Source of the DNA: a virus
IMG/VR virus record: IMGVR_UViG_3300037961_003735
Location: 1-50,480 of that record
DNA length: 50,480 nt
Direction: 5' to 3' (one strand)
Positions within the stretch are counted from its first letter, which is position 1. Each line of letters starts with the position of its first letter. The notes below the pieces were generated by a model, which was given only the letters and a program-made list of their open reading frames with translations, did not search any database and was not told the DNA's origin. Of the stretch, positions 32,749 through 40,909 are shown in pieces. Made by a program: the position numbers and the translations under genes.

Positions 32749-32924
32749 TTCTTATTCTTGTTCTTAAGTAGATGATACAGCGAAACAACGGCCACTGCAA
32801 TTCCTAAAAGACCTCCTAAGACCTGTATTGCCCACTCCATATGCTCTTGATAAGGTGAGAGAACCGCCAAAACTGAGCCAGCGATGCCTGTCGTTCCTTT
32901 AGTGATTATCTCTCCGGTGTTCAT
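32745..32924 (-). CDS. Second holin-like membrane protein, 59 aa
   Basis: The 59-residue protein has two hydrophobic stretches (TTGIAGSVLAVLS and AIQVLGGLLGIAVAVVSLYH) followed by a lysine tail (LLKNKNKK), a class II holin topology. Its ATG overlaps the 78-aa gene stop by one base (TAATG), and its own stop overlaps the next holin start. The role could be holin or antiholin. Confidence 0.7.
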   Translation of the reverse strand: MNTGEIITKGTTGIAGSVLAVLSPYQEHMEWAIQVLGGLLGIAVAVVSLYHLLKNKNKK

Positions 32925-33160
32925 TACTCAAAAGGGTTTGGTGATTCCACCCAAGTAGGAGATTCAAGAAGATTGAGCATCTCCCCATAAGTTAATTGCG
33001 TTTTACCTACCAAAAAATCGGGTATTGCACCTTCAAATTTAACAAAGGTTTGTGAACCATCAACTGACCACCGAAGTGTGTCTTCTGATGTTTCAAGGAC
33101 TTTGCTGAAATCCACTTGTGATACATCGGAAGAGTCAATAACTACATATTTCCGTGGCAT
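32924..33160 (-). CDS. Conserved hypothetical protein, 78 aa
   Basis: ATG 33160 (MPRKYVVIDSSDVSQVDFSK) is chosen over the upstream in-frame ATG at 33196, because it leaves 4 nt after the fibre gene instead of overlapping it. The leader TTAATATTATG matches other starts here. The 78 residues form a probable small alpha/beta domain (KYVVIDSSD; TFVKFEGAIPDFLVGKT). Such proteins often follow fibre genes in marine phages; a role in fibre assembly or attachment is only a guess. Confidence 0.75.
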   Translation of the reverse strand: MPRKYVVIDSSDVSQVDFSKVLETSEDTLRWSVDGSQTFVKFEGAIPDFLVGKTQLTYGEMLNLLESPTWVESPNPFE

Positions 33161-33164
33161 AATA

Positions 33165-33914
33165 TTAAGGGACTGAAGTTGAAAAGGCTGGCCCATTTAC
33201 AAGAGTTCCATCATTACCACCGGAACCTTGATCAGTAATAGTTGTCCCCGTCCCACCATCGTTATCCCCCAGCCTCCACCAGCCGAGAGGACTTAAACTG
33301 GTAAGTGATTTGGGTTTGCCGCTATTATAAATAGAAGTCACTTGGGATGCTGATAATTCGGAATTAAAGATAGCTAATTCATCAATAAGCCCAGCCCAAG
33401 TGTATGAAGTTGAGTAGTAGCCAGCGAGGATTGTTTTTAGTCCAGCAAAATCCATGTCAGAGCTAGATGGGAACGTGTTGTAGCTTGAACTGATAGTCCC
33501 AACAGAGGAACCATCTAGATACATTTTACTATTTGTCGCACTACCTGCCGCATAGATCGCAACTAAATGATGCCATGACGAGGAGTCCGTGAACGCTACA
33601 GTTCGCATCCAGTTAAACTCATCCAACCAGAATCTTAGTTTGTTACTGTGCATTTGCACCCAAAACTTACCCCCATTGCCATTGAAGGGGCCGATGTCAA
33701 ACATCCCGTCATACGTCCTCGCAGTGTTGTCTGCTTTGAACCAAAACGAAACAGATAGGCTTCCGGTATAGTTGTCTCCTAATGTGTCACCAATGCCTGT
33801 TCCAGCATCCATGTAGTCATTTGAACCATCGAAGTCAACACTGTAAGTGTTATCGAAGCTGTCAATAACAGGGTTAGCCGTTACACTGTTCCCTAATCCT
33901 AAACGGGGAGCCAT
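33165..33914 (-). CDS. LamG/concanavalin A-like fibre or receptor-binding protein
   Basis: The 249-residue protein has a LamG fold: YSVDFDGSNDYMDAG, FSVWF-like SVSFWFKADN, WHHLVAIY, MYLDGSSVG, GLIDELAIFNSELSASQV and a C-terminal WWRLGDNDGG block. This domain binds sugars on surfaces in many phage and cell adhesins. No signal peptide is visible, as for a virion protein. It lies next to the short 98-aa and 78-aa genes. The residue composition (Ser, Gly, Asn) fits a tail-tip lectin. Confidence 0.85.
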   Translation of the reverse strand: MAPRLGLGNSVTANPVIDSFDNTYSVDFDGSNDYMDAGTGIGDTLGDNYTGSLSVSFWFKADNTARTYDGMFDIGPFNGNGGKFWVQMHSNKLRFWLDEFNWMRTVAFTDSSSWHHLVAIYAAGSATNSKMYLDGSSVGTISSSYNTFPSSSDMDFAGLKTILAGYYSTSYTWAGLIDELAIFNSELSASQVTSIYNSGKPKSLTSLSPLGWWRLGDNDGGTGTTITDQGSGGNDGTLVNGPAFSTSVP

Positions 33915-33920
33915 TGTTCT

Positions 33921-34217
33921 TTAGGCGGCGAGGTAAGCTAGAACCTTACCACTATTTAAGGCTATAGACGTAAACTGACCATAAATAGTTAGTCCTGCGG
34001 GAAAGGTAATACCCGTCCCGATAGCTGTAATATTATCTTCAGCGGTTCCATTTGCTTTTATATTAAGCTCTGGCCAGACTAACCCATCAGCATCAAACGT
34101 AGTATCCTCTAAAAAGGTTATAGCACAGAACTCCCGCGCAAAGGTGTGGCTGTTGCTTGTTATTAATAAAGCTCCGGCCTGACCGAAGGATTGTTTTTCA
34201 ATGTTGTTTGTAGCCAT
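33921..34217 (-). CDS. Small virion-type beta protein, 98 aa
   Basis: The 98-residue protein is rich in Thr, Ala and Gly (FAREFCAITFLEDTTFDADG; GTGITFPAGLTIYGQFTSIAL), beta-sheet-like, with no signal peptide. It reads like small tail or head completion proteins found beside fibres in marine phages (phrase patterns such as ITFPAGLTIYG occur there). The exact role is unknown. Confidence 0.75.
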   Translation of the reverse strand: MATNNIEKQSFGQAGALLITSNSHTFAREFCAITFLEDTTFDADGLVWPELNIKANGTAEDNITAIGTGITFPAGLTIYGQFTSIALNSGKVLAYLAA

Positions 34218-34244
34218 AGCTAATTATTGTTTGTTTATTTGAAA

Positions 34245-34982
34245 TTAATACATCCCTAATATTGTGCCTCCCGGTCCGCTCGGGGCGATATTAGGTCTTG
34301 GTCTTGCACCACCCCTGTAAGAATCAAGGTCAGCGTCTAAAAGTTTCTGGCAAGTCTGCCAGTGGTATTCAGCCCTTTGGACATCGGCGTTGTCTTCAGC
34401 GAGCTTGCCTAAAAGGGCGTGTTTAATGACTGAGGGGTCATTAGGAAGGAATACGTAGTGGCTATTACTAGATACATCTACCCATTTCCTCTTCATTAGA
34501 AACGTGGCTTTTGTGGTAGAATCGACGGGGGCTATCCTATACCTCCTTCGTGCGGGATCAATGGCGGCTCCCTTGCCTCCATTAGACTCAGGGCTTGTGT
34601 AAGCATCAAAGGAGGTATAACCATCATCATACACGCCTACTGATAGTGAAGTAACGTCAGCCGCAGCAGTTGTGTGAGGCTCACCAAAAATCCGGTAATC
34701 ATGCCAAATGGAAAATAAATCCGTTGGGCTATCATCTAAGATAGCGTGTAGAATACTATCATAACCTACCCCTGTTGTGGCGTTGTCTTCAGGTAGTATA
34801 TATAAGCCCTTACTGACATCCTGTTCCTCAAGCGTGGTCATCATATCCCGCCAAAAGCCCATATGGTATATACGGGGCATGACCTCATTAAGAGCAATAT
34901 ACCAATCAGCATCGGTAGCGGCTCCCGCATCCAGATACTGGCTGAATTTACTCTTAATAGTTCCTACTTGTCCTTTCGGCAT
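34245..34982 (-). CDS. Virion structural protein, possible head-tail connector or tail protein, 245 aa
   Basis: The 245-residue protein has a helical start (FSQYLDAGAATDADWYIALNE), then MPRIYHMGFWRD and a region with many Tyr and Asp, and a C-terminal helix (LGKLAEDNADVQRAEYHWQ) ending in PRPNIAPSGPGG. This resembles adaptor/tail-tubular-type proteins of short-tailed phages by general character, not by a firm motif. It lies between the glycosyltransferase and the small beta proteins. Confidence 0.75.
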   Translation of the reverse strand: MPKGQVGTIKSKFSQYLDAGAATDADWYIALNEVMPRIYHMGFWRDMMTTLEEQDVSKGLYILPEDNATTGVGYDSILHAILDDSPTDLFSIWHDYRIFGEPHTTAAADVTSLSVGVYDDGYTSFDAYTSPESNGGKGAAIDPARRRYRIAPVDSTTKATFLMKRKWVDVSSNSHYVFLPNDPSVIKHALLGKLAEDNADVQRAEYHWQTCQKLLDADLDSYRGGARPRPNIAPSGPGGTILGMY

Positions 34983-35012
34983 GACTCGTTAATATAGGGG
35001 TTTTGGGCGTTT

Positions 35013-35792
35013 TTACAAGGGAGTAACTATAGGGGCTTTGTCTCCCATAAAGTAAGAATCAGCCTTATTCACATGCATCCCCGCCTTTGAATCGGTTATA
35101 TACCAATATTTTCTAATAGAATCTATCTTCTTACTACAGACCCCGTCAGACGTAGTGATATGGGCAATATCGCTTTCACCTGATGCCTGCCCTGCTACCC
35201 ATTTAAGAGGGCAATATACATTCCATTTCTTTTCTTGGTGTGCGGCTTCTAGGTGACGGTCAACGTGGGTTTCCTTCTCTTGTATAAACTCAGGAGCGTT
35301 ACTTAAATGAGCATAAAACTTCTTGAATACTTTTTCGTTTAGTCCATACGCGTGAGTCCTGTGAATGGAAGTGCCTTTCAGTATCAATGGGTCATCTGTA
35401 AATTCCGGTGTTTTGCAATGTTGTCCCCCTAAGTAAACTTGATCCCAATCAGGAGGTATATGGTTCATTAGATAATTGGCTTCTACAAGAGAGGAAGTGT
35501 TAAAACACACGTCATCTTCTAAAATTAGCGCGCTTCGGCATCTCTCTTCTGAGTTAAGTATATCAGTTATAACTCCGCAATGGGACTGATAACAGCCCCA
35601 AGCACCCCTACCCCATTTCCAATAAGGAGGTGAGCCTACCTTATTCCCGTCGATTGCCTTAAAAATCCTGACTTGTGAAAAGTCAGCAACTCCCATGCGC
35701 TTAAAATTAGCCTCCAACGCATCTAAACGATCCTTGCGGTAGGAACAGCTTATAACGTAAACTCTATCAAATAGTTCGGTTAAGGGCTGCAT
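35013..35792 (-). CDS. Glycosyltransferase family 25-like (LPS-type)
   Basis: It probably transfers a sugar from a nucleotide-sugar to a glycan or protein. The 259-residue protein starts FDRVYVISCSYRKDRLDALE, has CYQSHCGVI and ALILEDDVCF with the EDD metal site at about residues 92-94, like GT25 enzymes of lipopolysaccharide synthesis. It lies between two virion genes. It might decorate a fibre protein, alter host LPS to block other phages, or be a host-derived cargo gene. No signal peptide or membrane segment is visible. Confidence 0.85.
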   Translation of the reverse strand: MQPLTELFDRVYVISCSYRKDRLDALEANFKRMGVADFSQVRIFKAIDGNKVGSPPYWKWGRGAWGCYQSHCGVITDILNSEERCRSALILEDDVCFNTSSLVEANYLMNHIPPDWDQVYLGGQHCKTPEFTDDPLILKGTSIHRTHAYGLNEKVFKKFYAHLSNAPEFIQEKETHVDRHLEAAHQEKKWNVYCPLKWVAGQASGESDIAHITTSDGVCSKKIDSIRKYWYITDSKAGMHVNKADSYFMGDKAPIVTPL

Positions 35793-37133
35793 CTAATTCC
35801 ATGTTGTAGTTACGGGTGAGTCACAAGACGGAGAGCCTGATGAGTCCTCAATTTCAGGTAGTATTAATGGTGAGTAGTAGACGTTTTCATAAATTACCTG
35901 CACAATTCCTTTACTGGCTTCTTGCTCGTCTTCACTATCAGGGTCAAATGCAGTGCCTATAAGAAGTCTATAAGACCCAATATCTGGGTTACGATCTGCC
36001 GCCCAATGAGCCCTCGTTAACTGGCCCGCGTTAGTCGTGGCAGGGTTAATCATAGCTATATTTACGTTTGTTACTACTCCGTCAGCAGCCCCTCCAAGAT
36101 TATCTTTATCTGTGTTTAAATCCCACGTTAAATAAACATCACCATACGCATGTTCAAGTGTCTGCGCCCTAAATCCGGTTGGCACTTCTACGCCATCCAC
36201 ATTTATTCTGGTCATATCTACGAAACCATTAGGCTCTATCTGTAGTGGTCCCTGTATCGCAGGTTGGCCATCGACTGTGAGGAACTTCTCTATATCACAA
36301 CGGGTGGATGATACACTAAGGTCTACATCTACCAGATCGGGAGCCTCTGGATCAGCATTAAAATCCTTAGTAAAGTGTTTGTGCTGTCCCATTGCATGCG
36401 AATGGGAAGGAATATCTATAACATGATAATGGTCGGGTATGTCGTGAGTATGGGAAGTGGAAGGAACTACTACCGTGACCGGATGGGTGTGAGAGAAACT
36501 GTCGGTGCCTCCTCCGACACCTGCACCTTGTCCTGTATTTGTGTTTATTGTTTGCGCTGCTATCTCCACTTCCTGCGCGAGATGCGGGTTCTCCGAATCT
36601 TCCATTGCGCCATTATCATTAGCATCAATATATCTGGCATTTTTATTGGGAGTGCCTCCTGTCTTAGTGCTAACAGAATATGATGCATGTTCCCCGGTAT
36701 CTACGCCAGCATCAGTGCAAGTCGAGGTGGCCATGGGGCCAGTGCAGCTTTGAATAGTGACGTTGACGCTGCCTGAATAGGTAGTATCCGTATCCTTACT
36801 CTTATGATAAGTGAACGTGTTTATCATTGCGGTAAGCATACCTGTATAGATGCGTAGCCTACGTTGCTTATAGGTTTCCGACTCAGGGTCGTCGTCAATG
36901 AACCACTGGAGCTTAAACGGAAACATATCGTCATATATGCTTCCTTCGCCTACTGCGGAGGTGTTTACACCTAGCTCGGTAACGCCGGGAGAGTCCGAGT
37001 CAGGGCGTGGGTTATTAGGGTCGCCAAAAGGCCACTTACCCGTATAAATTAACGCGTGTTCGGGGTCTACATTTCCTCCTCCTAAACCGCTCGCGCCTGT
37101 GTCTGGAGGGTCTACTGGTGGGCTACCTGCCAT
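35793..37133 (-). CDS. Tail fibre/spike-like protein with HxH metal-binding cluster
   Basis: The 446-residue protein has a Gly/Pro-rich N-terminus. A histidine-rich stretch lies near residues 217-252 (SFSHTHPVTVVV, TSHTHDIPDHYHVIDI, SHSHAMGQHKHF). Repeated HxH is a feature of trimeric phage fibres, where histidines bind iron along the axis, as in T4 gp12. The C-terminal half is beta-rich (VYLTWDLNTDKDN, YSPLILPEIED). No receptor-binding domain was recognised. It is probably a fibre or tail spike that works next to the LamG and GT25 genes. Confidence 0.8.
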   Translation of the reverse strand: MAGSPPVDPPDTGASGLGGGNVDPEHALIYTGKWPFGDPNNPRPDSDSPGVTELGVNTSAVGEGSIYDDMFPFKLQWFIDDDPESETYKQRRLRIYTGMLTAMINTFTYHKSKDTDTTYSGSVNVTIQSCTGPMATSTCTDAGVDTGEHASYSVSTKTGGTPNKNARYIDANDNGAMEDSENPHLAQEVEIAAQTINTNTGQGAGVGGGTDSFSHTHPVTVVVPSTSHTHDIPDHYHVIDIPSHSHAMGQHKHFTKDFNADPEAPDLVDVDLSVSSTRCDIEKFLTVDGQPAIQGPLQIEPNGFVDMTRINVDGVEVPTGFRAQTLEHAYGDVYLTWDLNTDKDNLGGAADGVVTNVNIAMINPATTNAGQLTRAHWAADRNPDIGSYRLLIGTAFDPDSEDEQEASKGIVQVIYENVYYSPLILPEIEDSSGSPSCDSPVTTTWN

Positions 37134-37156
37134 CTAAGTAATACTGGTGAATAGTT

Positions 37157-38614
37157 CTATGGATCGACATTAACGTCTGCACGAGGCTTATACGCCGTGA
37201 TACGCTCTCTTAAATAACCCCCACGATGAGCCGTCTGAGTGTCTGATATAACAATAGTATCAGGCCAATCAAGGTAGTTAGTCCGGTCGTATGTGAATGA
37301 CGCGCCCGCAAGCTCCCATTTAGGGTGATCCGTTCCCGTAGTAGCGTATAGATGGATTCTGGAATGTAGTGAGGGACTTACCCTCATTGTAGTTAATGGC
37401 GTGACAAAATTTATAGGTTCAGGGAGCATAGGGATTATATCGGCTAATTGATGGTCAGTGCCGTCCTTATTGTTTGCCACTACAGTCCACTTAGTGTTTC
37501 TCCAGAAACGCTCTATCTTCACTTTGGTAGGACCGCTCCACGCATTCCGTTTAAATATAGGAACCGCTACTGAATCACCTCCTCCTTCCTTACGTGTCCA
37601 AGTATACATAAAGATGCCTCCTGAATTTTCCCCTTCCTCAGAACCTTCTTCAGCACTTCGCTCGTCAGCCGTTGAGCCGGAGGGGCTTCCGTCAAGGACG
37701 GCGGGCCAAGAATATGACTGATACGTAAATACTTCAGATATCTTACCTACCTTGCCTATAACTTGCTTCTCTATTATAGCATACCAGTTATCTGTTAATT
37801 GCTTACCCTCGCGCAGTATACCGTGCTGGTCTACGCCCCAAAAATTCGTAGTCGTAGTGCTTTCAGCACCCGTCACATCCGACACGAAATCAGAATGGAC
37901 ATCTATAGTCGCATCTCCGTCCGCGAAAAGTGCGGATGTTTCTAGACCTGTATCTCCATCAGGGTCTTCTTCAAATTTACGTGTAGCCTTTGGAGTTTCG
38001 CCCACATACCAAAGAGTCTCCTTGGAAATCAACGCATCATAATCCGCGAATTGGGGGTCGGCATCCACGCGCCACATAGGGACGCGCTTGACATAAACAT
38101 GCTGCTCGACCACGTATAAGGAATCTAAGAACTCATCCCCAGATCGGGTCTGCTTTTTCTCAAAAAGAATGTAATCATCAGCCTCCTCGAAAGGGTCACT
38201 TGTCGTTACCGGCATCTCAGACGTGATCTCAGGATCATCTACGTCATCAAACCCGCCAGCTACACCATCAAGAGGACGTGGAGTTATGTATGTTCGGATA
38301 ACCGTATCATAGTGGGGGTTGTTGGCTCCTGCCGCCTGATACTCCCAATTATACTCATCCTGCTTGTCTCGGTCTTTTACGTAATACCAATACTGAAACT
38401 GGCCTTGGTCGTCGTCGGCATTTTTAATATGCGCCAACTTGAAGTCGGGAAACTTGGTTGTGTCAGGATGCGCGGTTCCGTAGGCCGTATTATCGGCTGC
38501 GTCAGCAGAACTTACATTCTTACTGGCATCGACAACCTCAATGATAACCAAGTCTGCAACTTTGGGCGTTGCAAAATTAATAACCCGTTGCCTTCTATTA
38601 GACGAAACAGGCAT
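37157..38614 (-). CDS. Large virion structural protein, 485 aa
   Basis: The 485-residue protein is acidic and beta-rich with many Asp and Trp (WYYVKDRDKQDEYNWEYQA, KVKIERFWRNTKWTVVANN). No signal peptide or known motif was seen. Size, position between fibre and head genes, and composition suggest a tail or nozzle-like structural protein. A precise role is not supported. Confidence 0.75.
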   Translation of the reverse strand: MPVSSNRRQRVINFATPKVADLVIIEVVDASKNVSSADAADNTAYGTAHPDTTKFPDFKLAHIKNADDDQGQFQYWYYVKDRDKQDEYNWEYQAAGANNPHYDTVIRTYITPRPLDGVAGGFDDVDDPEITSEMPVTTSDPFEEADDYILFEKKQTRSGDEFLDSLYVVEQHVYVKRVPMWRVDADPQFADYDALISKETLWYVGETPKATRKFEEDPDGDTGLETSALFADGDATIDVHSDFVSDVTGAESTTTTNFWGVDQHGILREGKQLTDNWYAIIEKQVIGKVGKISEVFTYQSYSWPAVLDGSPSGSTADERSAEEGSEEGENSGGIFMYTWTRKEGGGDSVAVPIFKRNAWSGPTKVKIERFWRNTKWTVVANNKDGTDHQLADIIPMLPEPINFVTPLTTMRVSPSLHSRIHLYATTGTDHPKWELAGASFTYDRTNYLDWPDTIVISDTQTAHRGGYLRERITAYKPRADVNVDP

Positions 38615-38621
38615 AAAGTTA

Positions 38622-39179
38622 TTAGGTGAATGTGGTGTTAGCTAGGTATACGACGTTGATTTTTACACCACTGGCACTAAAGGTAAATGTGATGTAGTCA
38701 GAAGCGCAAGCCTGACGAGGGACTAATAAAGCAGACCTAACGCCTATCTGTTCTTCCTCGACTGAGGCTGTCCCTACTAATTTAACTGTGCAGAATTCCT
38801 CTGAACTAGCTGCTGCCTTGACCCAAGCTCCATTAGCTGTATTGGATGGTATTTCGTAATAAATAGCCAAGCCACATGCGGCTGTAGGGATGGCTTCACC
38901 GTTTACATCCAACATAGCGGCTCCTGAGCCTGATCCTAGAGTTTCTGTGCTGGTGGGTGCTGTGCCACTTCCCGTATTCTCCAACGTATGTGTGTCCAGT
39001 GTCCACTTAACTGAGTTGGTTCCGGCACCACTCTTAATAGAAAACCCGTAGGCTATATCAGCATTCGTGGTCGTCAGCGTGGGATTAAGGGTTCCTCCTA
39101 CGGCAAAGGAGCTTTGCAATCCCGTTGAAGCTACACGGGCTGATAAAGTCTGTTTTAGTCTGATTGAACTAAGGTCCAT
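38622..39179 (-). CDS. Virion structural protein, 185 aa
   Basis: The 185-residue protein is rich in Thr, Ser, Ala and Gly, with a likely all-beta fold (SSFAVGGTLNPTLTTTNAD; YITFTFSASGVKINVVYLAN). This is typical of small tail or capsid beta-sandwich proteins. The leader is AT-rich without Shine-Dalgarno. The family is not recognised. Confidence 0.72.
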   Translation of the reverse strand: MDLSSIRLKQTLSARVASTGLQSSFAVGGTLNPTLTTTNADIAYGFSIKSGAGTNSVKWTLDTHTLENTGSGTAPTSTETLGSGSGAAMLDVNGEAIPTAACGLAIYYEIPSNTANGAWVKAAASSEEFCTVKLVGTASVEEEQIGVRSALLVPRQACASDYITFTFSASGVKINVVYLANTTFT

Positions 39180-39226
39180 AACGTGTTTTTAAATTTAAGC
39201 GTAGCAGAGGGAATGTCCAGTAAGGC

Positions 39227-39709
39227 TTACATATTTCCCCGAGCGATTTTGCTTCTTCGTTCTGCTGCTTTGACCGCCCTTTCTTGTCTTTCTTTTTCTT
39301 CTCTAGCCATCCGGTCTTGCCGGTTGCGGTTAGCTGTATCAAACCACTTTTGAGTTGCTGCCTGTCCTTCTACGTATGCTTTAGAAAAGGGGGCATCTGT
39401 GGCTCCTCGTCTACGCCGCGCCCCAACAGGAGGCTGCCCTGCGCCCTGTATCGGGGGCTGGTTTTGCGGAACAGCCTGAGCTGCGCCTCCAGCTTGTGCA
39501 GGGTCTTGTAAACCCATCTTCTTATTCTGTTCTGCAATGGAGGCTGCTGCATTCCCGATAGGGGCGGGAGTCATTGCTGTCCCTGCCAATTCAGCGGCGC
39601 GTCGTTTTTCTCGCGCTTTAGCGAAGAACTCAGCGGTATAGGCAGCCTTTTTACGGGCTGCGTCACTAAATCGGGTGGTGTGTCCTTCCCCACTTATTGT
39701 GTATCCCAT
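39227..39709 (-). CDS. Basic helical virion-associated protein, 160 aa
   Basis: The 160-residue protein is Ala/Arg/Gln-rich with charged helices at both ends (ARKKAAYTAEFFAKAREKRR; RMAREEKERQERAVKAAERR) and a Pro/Gln/Gly linker between them. The profile is disordered and positively charged, suited to binding DNA or other virion parts. It follows the acidic 158-aa protein by 8 nt. No domain was recognised. Confidence 0.7.
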   Translation of the reverse strand: MGYTISGEGHTTRFSDAARKKAAYTAEFFAKAREKRRAAELAGTAMTPAPIGNAAASIAEQNKKMGLQDPAQAGGAAQAVPQNQPPIQGAGQPPVGARRRRGATDAPFSKAYVEGQAATQKWFDTANRNRQDRMAREEKERQERAVKAAERRSKIARGNM

Positions 39710-39717
39710 ATCCTTTA

Positions 39718-40194
39718 TTAGCCCATGGGCATCGGTTCCTCAGCAGTAGCTTGTGCAGGTTCGGCTTCGCCTTCTCCTGACATTTTACGATATAACTGAA
39801 TTGCAAACTCTGAGATACTGATTTCGCCGGAAGAAAGGCCAGCGACCAGTTCAGGGTCAGATGCCAGCTCCATAAGAATAAACTCCAGTTTTTGGATATC
39901 TTCGGGAGAGCTATCATCAAACGCATTACCAAATACTTCTTCAAATATCTGCATAACGGTTTCCTCTTCGGGCATGTCTTCAGGCAGCTCCATCTCAGCC
40001 TCCGGCTCAGCTTCGGCCATTGCCTCTTCCAATGCGCCCTCTTCATCAGGCACTTCGGTTGGTAATTCGTTCAGCAACTGTTCAAGCATGGCGGCTTCGT
40101 CCATTGCGGGTTGCTCCATCGCGGCGGCTTCTGCTTCAGCAGCGGCCATCCCCTCTTCGGTGTATGGAAATTCTTTGTCTCCTACTTTGGGCAT
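39718..40194 (-). CDS. Acidic hypothetical protein, 158 aa
   Basis: The 158-residue protein is strongly acidic. After MPKVGDKEFPYTEEGMAAAE it has a Met/Glu/Ala-rich stretch and several helices (FEEVFGNAFDDSSPED; GEISISEFAIQLYRKM). MPKVG..xFPYT starts occur in small structural proteins of several phages. The start ATG is preceded by TTTAATATT, the recurrent leader pattern. It might pair with the following basic protein. Confidence 0.72.
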   Translation of the reverse strand: MPKVGDKEFPYTEEGMAAAEAEAAAMEQPAMDEAAMLEQLLNELPTEVPDEEGALEEAMAEAEPEAEMELPEDMPEEETVMQIFEEVFGNAFDDSSPEDIQKLEFILMELASDPELVAGLSSGEISISEFAIQLYRKMSGEGEAEPAQATAEEPMPMG

Positions 40195-40208
40195 AATATT
40201 AAATGGTT

Positions 40209-40253
40209 AAAATAAAGAACCCCGATCCCCTCTCTAGTGTTAGAGGATCGGGG
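40209..40253 (-). terminator. Rho-independent terminator, minus strand
   Basis: On the minus strand, AGAGGGGATCGGGG (with a 2-nt bulge) pairs with CCCCGATCCTCT around an 8-nt loop, followed by TTCTTTATTTT. This is a good intrinsic terminator about 30 nt after the stop of the 188-aa gene. Confidence 0.8.
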
Positions 40254-40281
40254 ATTCTTGTGAATTATGGAATGTTACTGA

Positions 40282-40848
40282 TTAAGTAGTCGCTGGAACA
40301 ATGTCCTTGTAGTCAGTAATCGTGGTAAGGGCGGCAAGAATTACGACTTGACCCGCAGTCAGAGTGTTAAGAGCAACTCCACCAGGGGTGAATGAAGCTC
40401 TTAACGTCCCAGCAGGTTCAGTGGCAAATCCAGTAGTTGCACTCATGCCAGCTCCTGAATTTTCTTCCATGTTAATAGCTAGACCATTAACTGCATCAAC
40501 GAAGTTGTCGCTGTCACTATCTCCGCTCTCTCCAAGGTCAACAGACAAAGATGATAGACTACCAGAAGAGGTGAAAACTTCGGTAACCATGATCCTTGCT
40601 TTCTTCAAGAACTGGTCTGAAGCGAAAGTGTATAGATCAATAGTTTCGGTTCCTGAACTACTTGCTGCTAGTGTCGCATGATCATAATTAATCAACCAAG
40701 CATGGGTAAATCCTTCGACAGCAAGAGCGGCAGGGACTTGTTGAATCAAGCTACCTCCACTAGCATCTTTGTTTGAAATAACCAAGCTATCATTAGCAGC
40801 AATAGCTACGTTTTTAGCGAGTGTTGTTGTATCATCTAAAGTCGGCAT
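40282..40848 (-). CDS. Probable head decoration or minor capsid protein, 188 aa
   Basis: The 188-residue protein has Ala/Thr/Ser/Gly-rich, beta-type sequence (LAKNVAIAANDSLVISNKD; TLRASFTPGGVALNTLTAG). It follows the major capsid protein and is separated from it and from the next gene by strong hairpins, so it may have its own expression level. The order (portal, scaffold, capsid, small beta protein) fits a decoration or head-stabilising protein. The family itself is not recognised. Confidence 0.72.
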   Translation of the reverse strand: MPTLDDTTTLAKNVAIAANDSLVISNKDASGGSLIQQVPAALAVEGFTHAWLINYDHATLAASSSGTETIDLYTFASDQFLKKARIMVTEVFTSSGSLSSLSVDLGESGDSDSDNFVDAVNGLAINMEENSGAGMSATTGFATEPAGTLRASFTPGGVALNTLTAGQVVILAALTTITDYKDIVPATT

Positions 40849-40875
40849 AATTTTATATGTGTTGAATTAAATTAT

Positions 40876-40903
40876 GCGGGGCTCCTTTTTACGGGAGCCC
40901 CGC
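40876..40903 (-). terminator. Strong hairpin after the major capsid gene (terminator or mRNA stabiliser)
   Basis: GCGGGGCTCC (40876-40885) and GGAGCCCCGC (40894-40903) form a perfect 10-bp stem with an 8-nt loop. The stop codon of the capsid gene is 7 nt upstream. The following minus-strand bases, ATAATTTAATTC, contain few Ts in a run, so it may only reduce read-through and protect the capsid mRNA 3' end. Confidence 0.7.
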
Positions 40904-40909
40904 TTTAGA

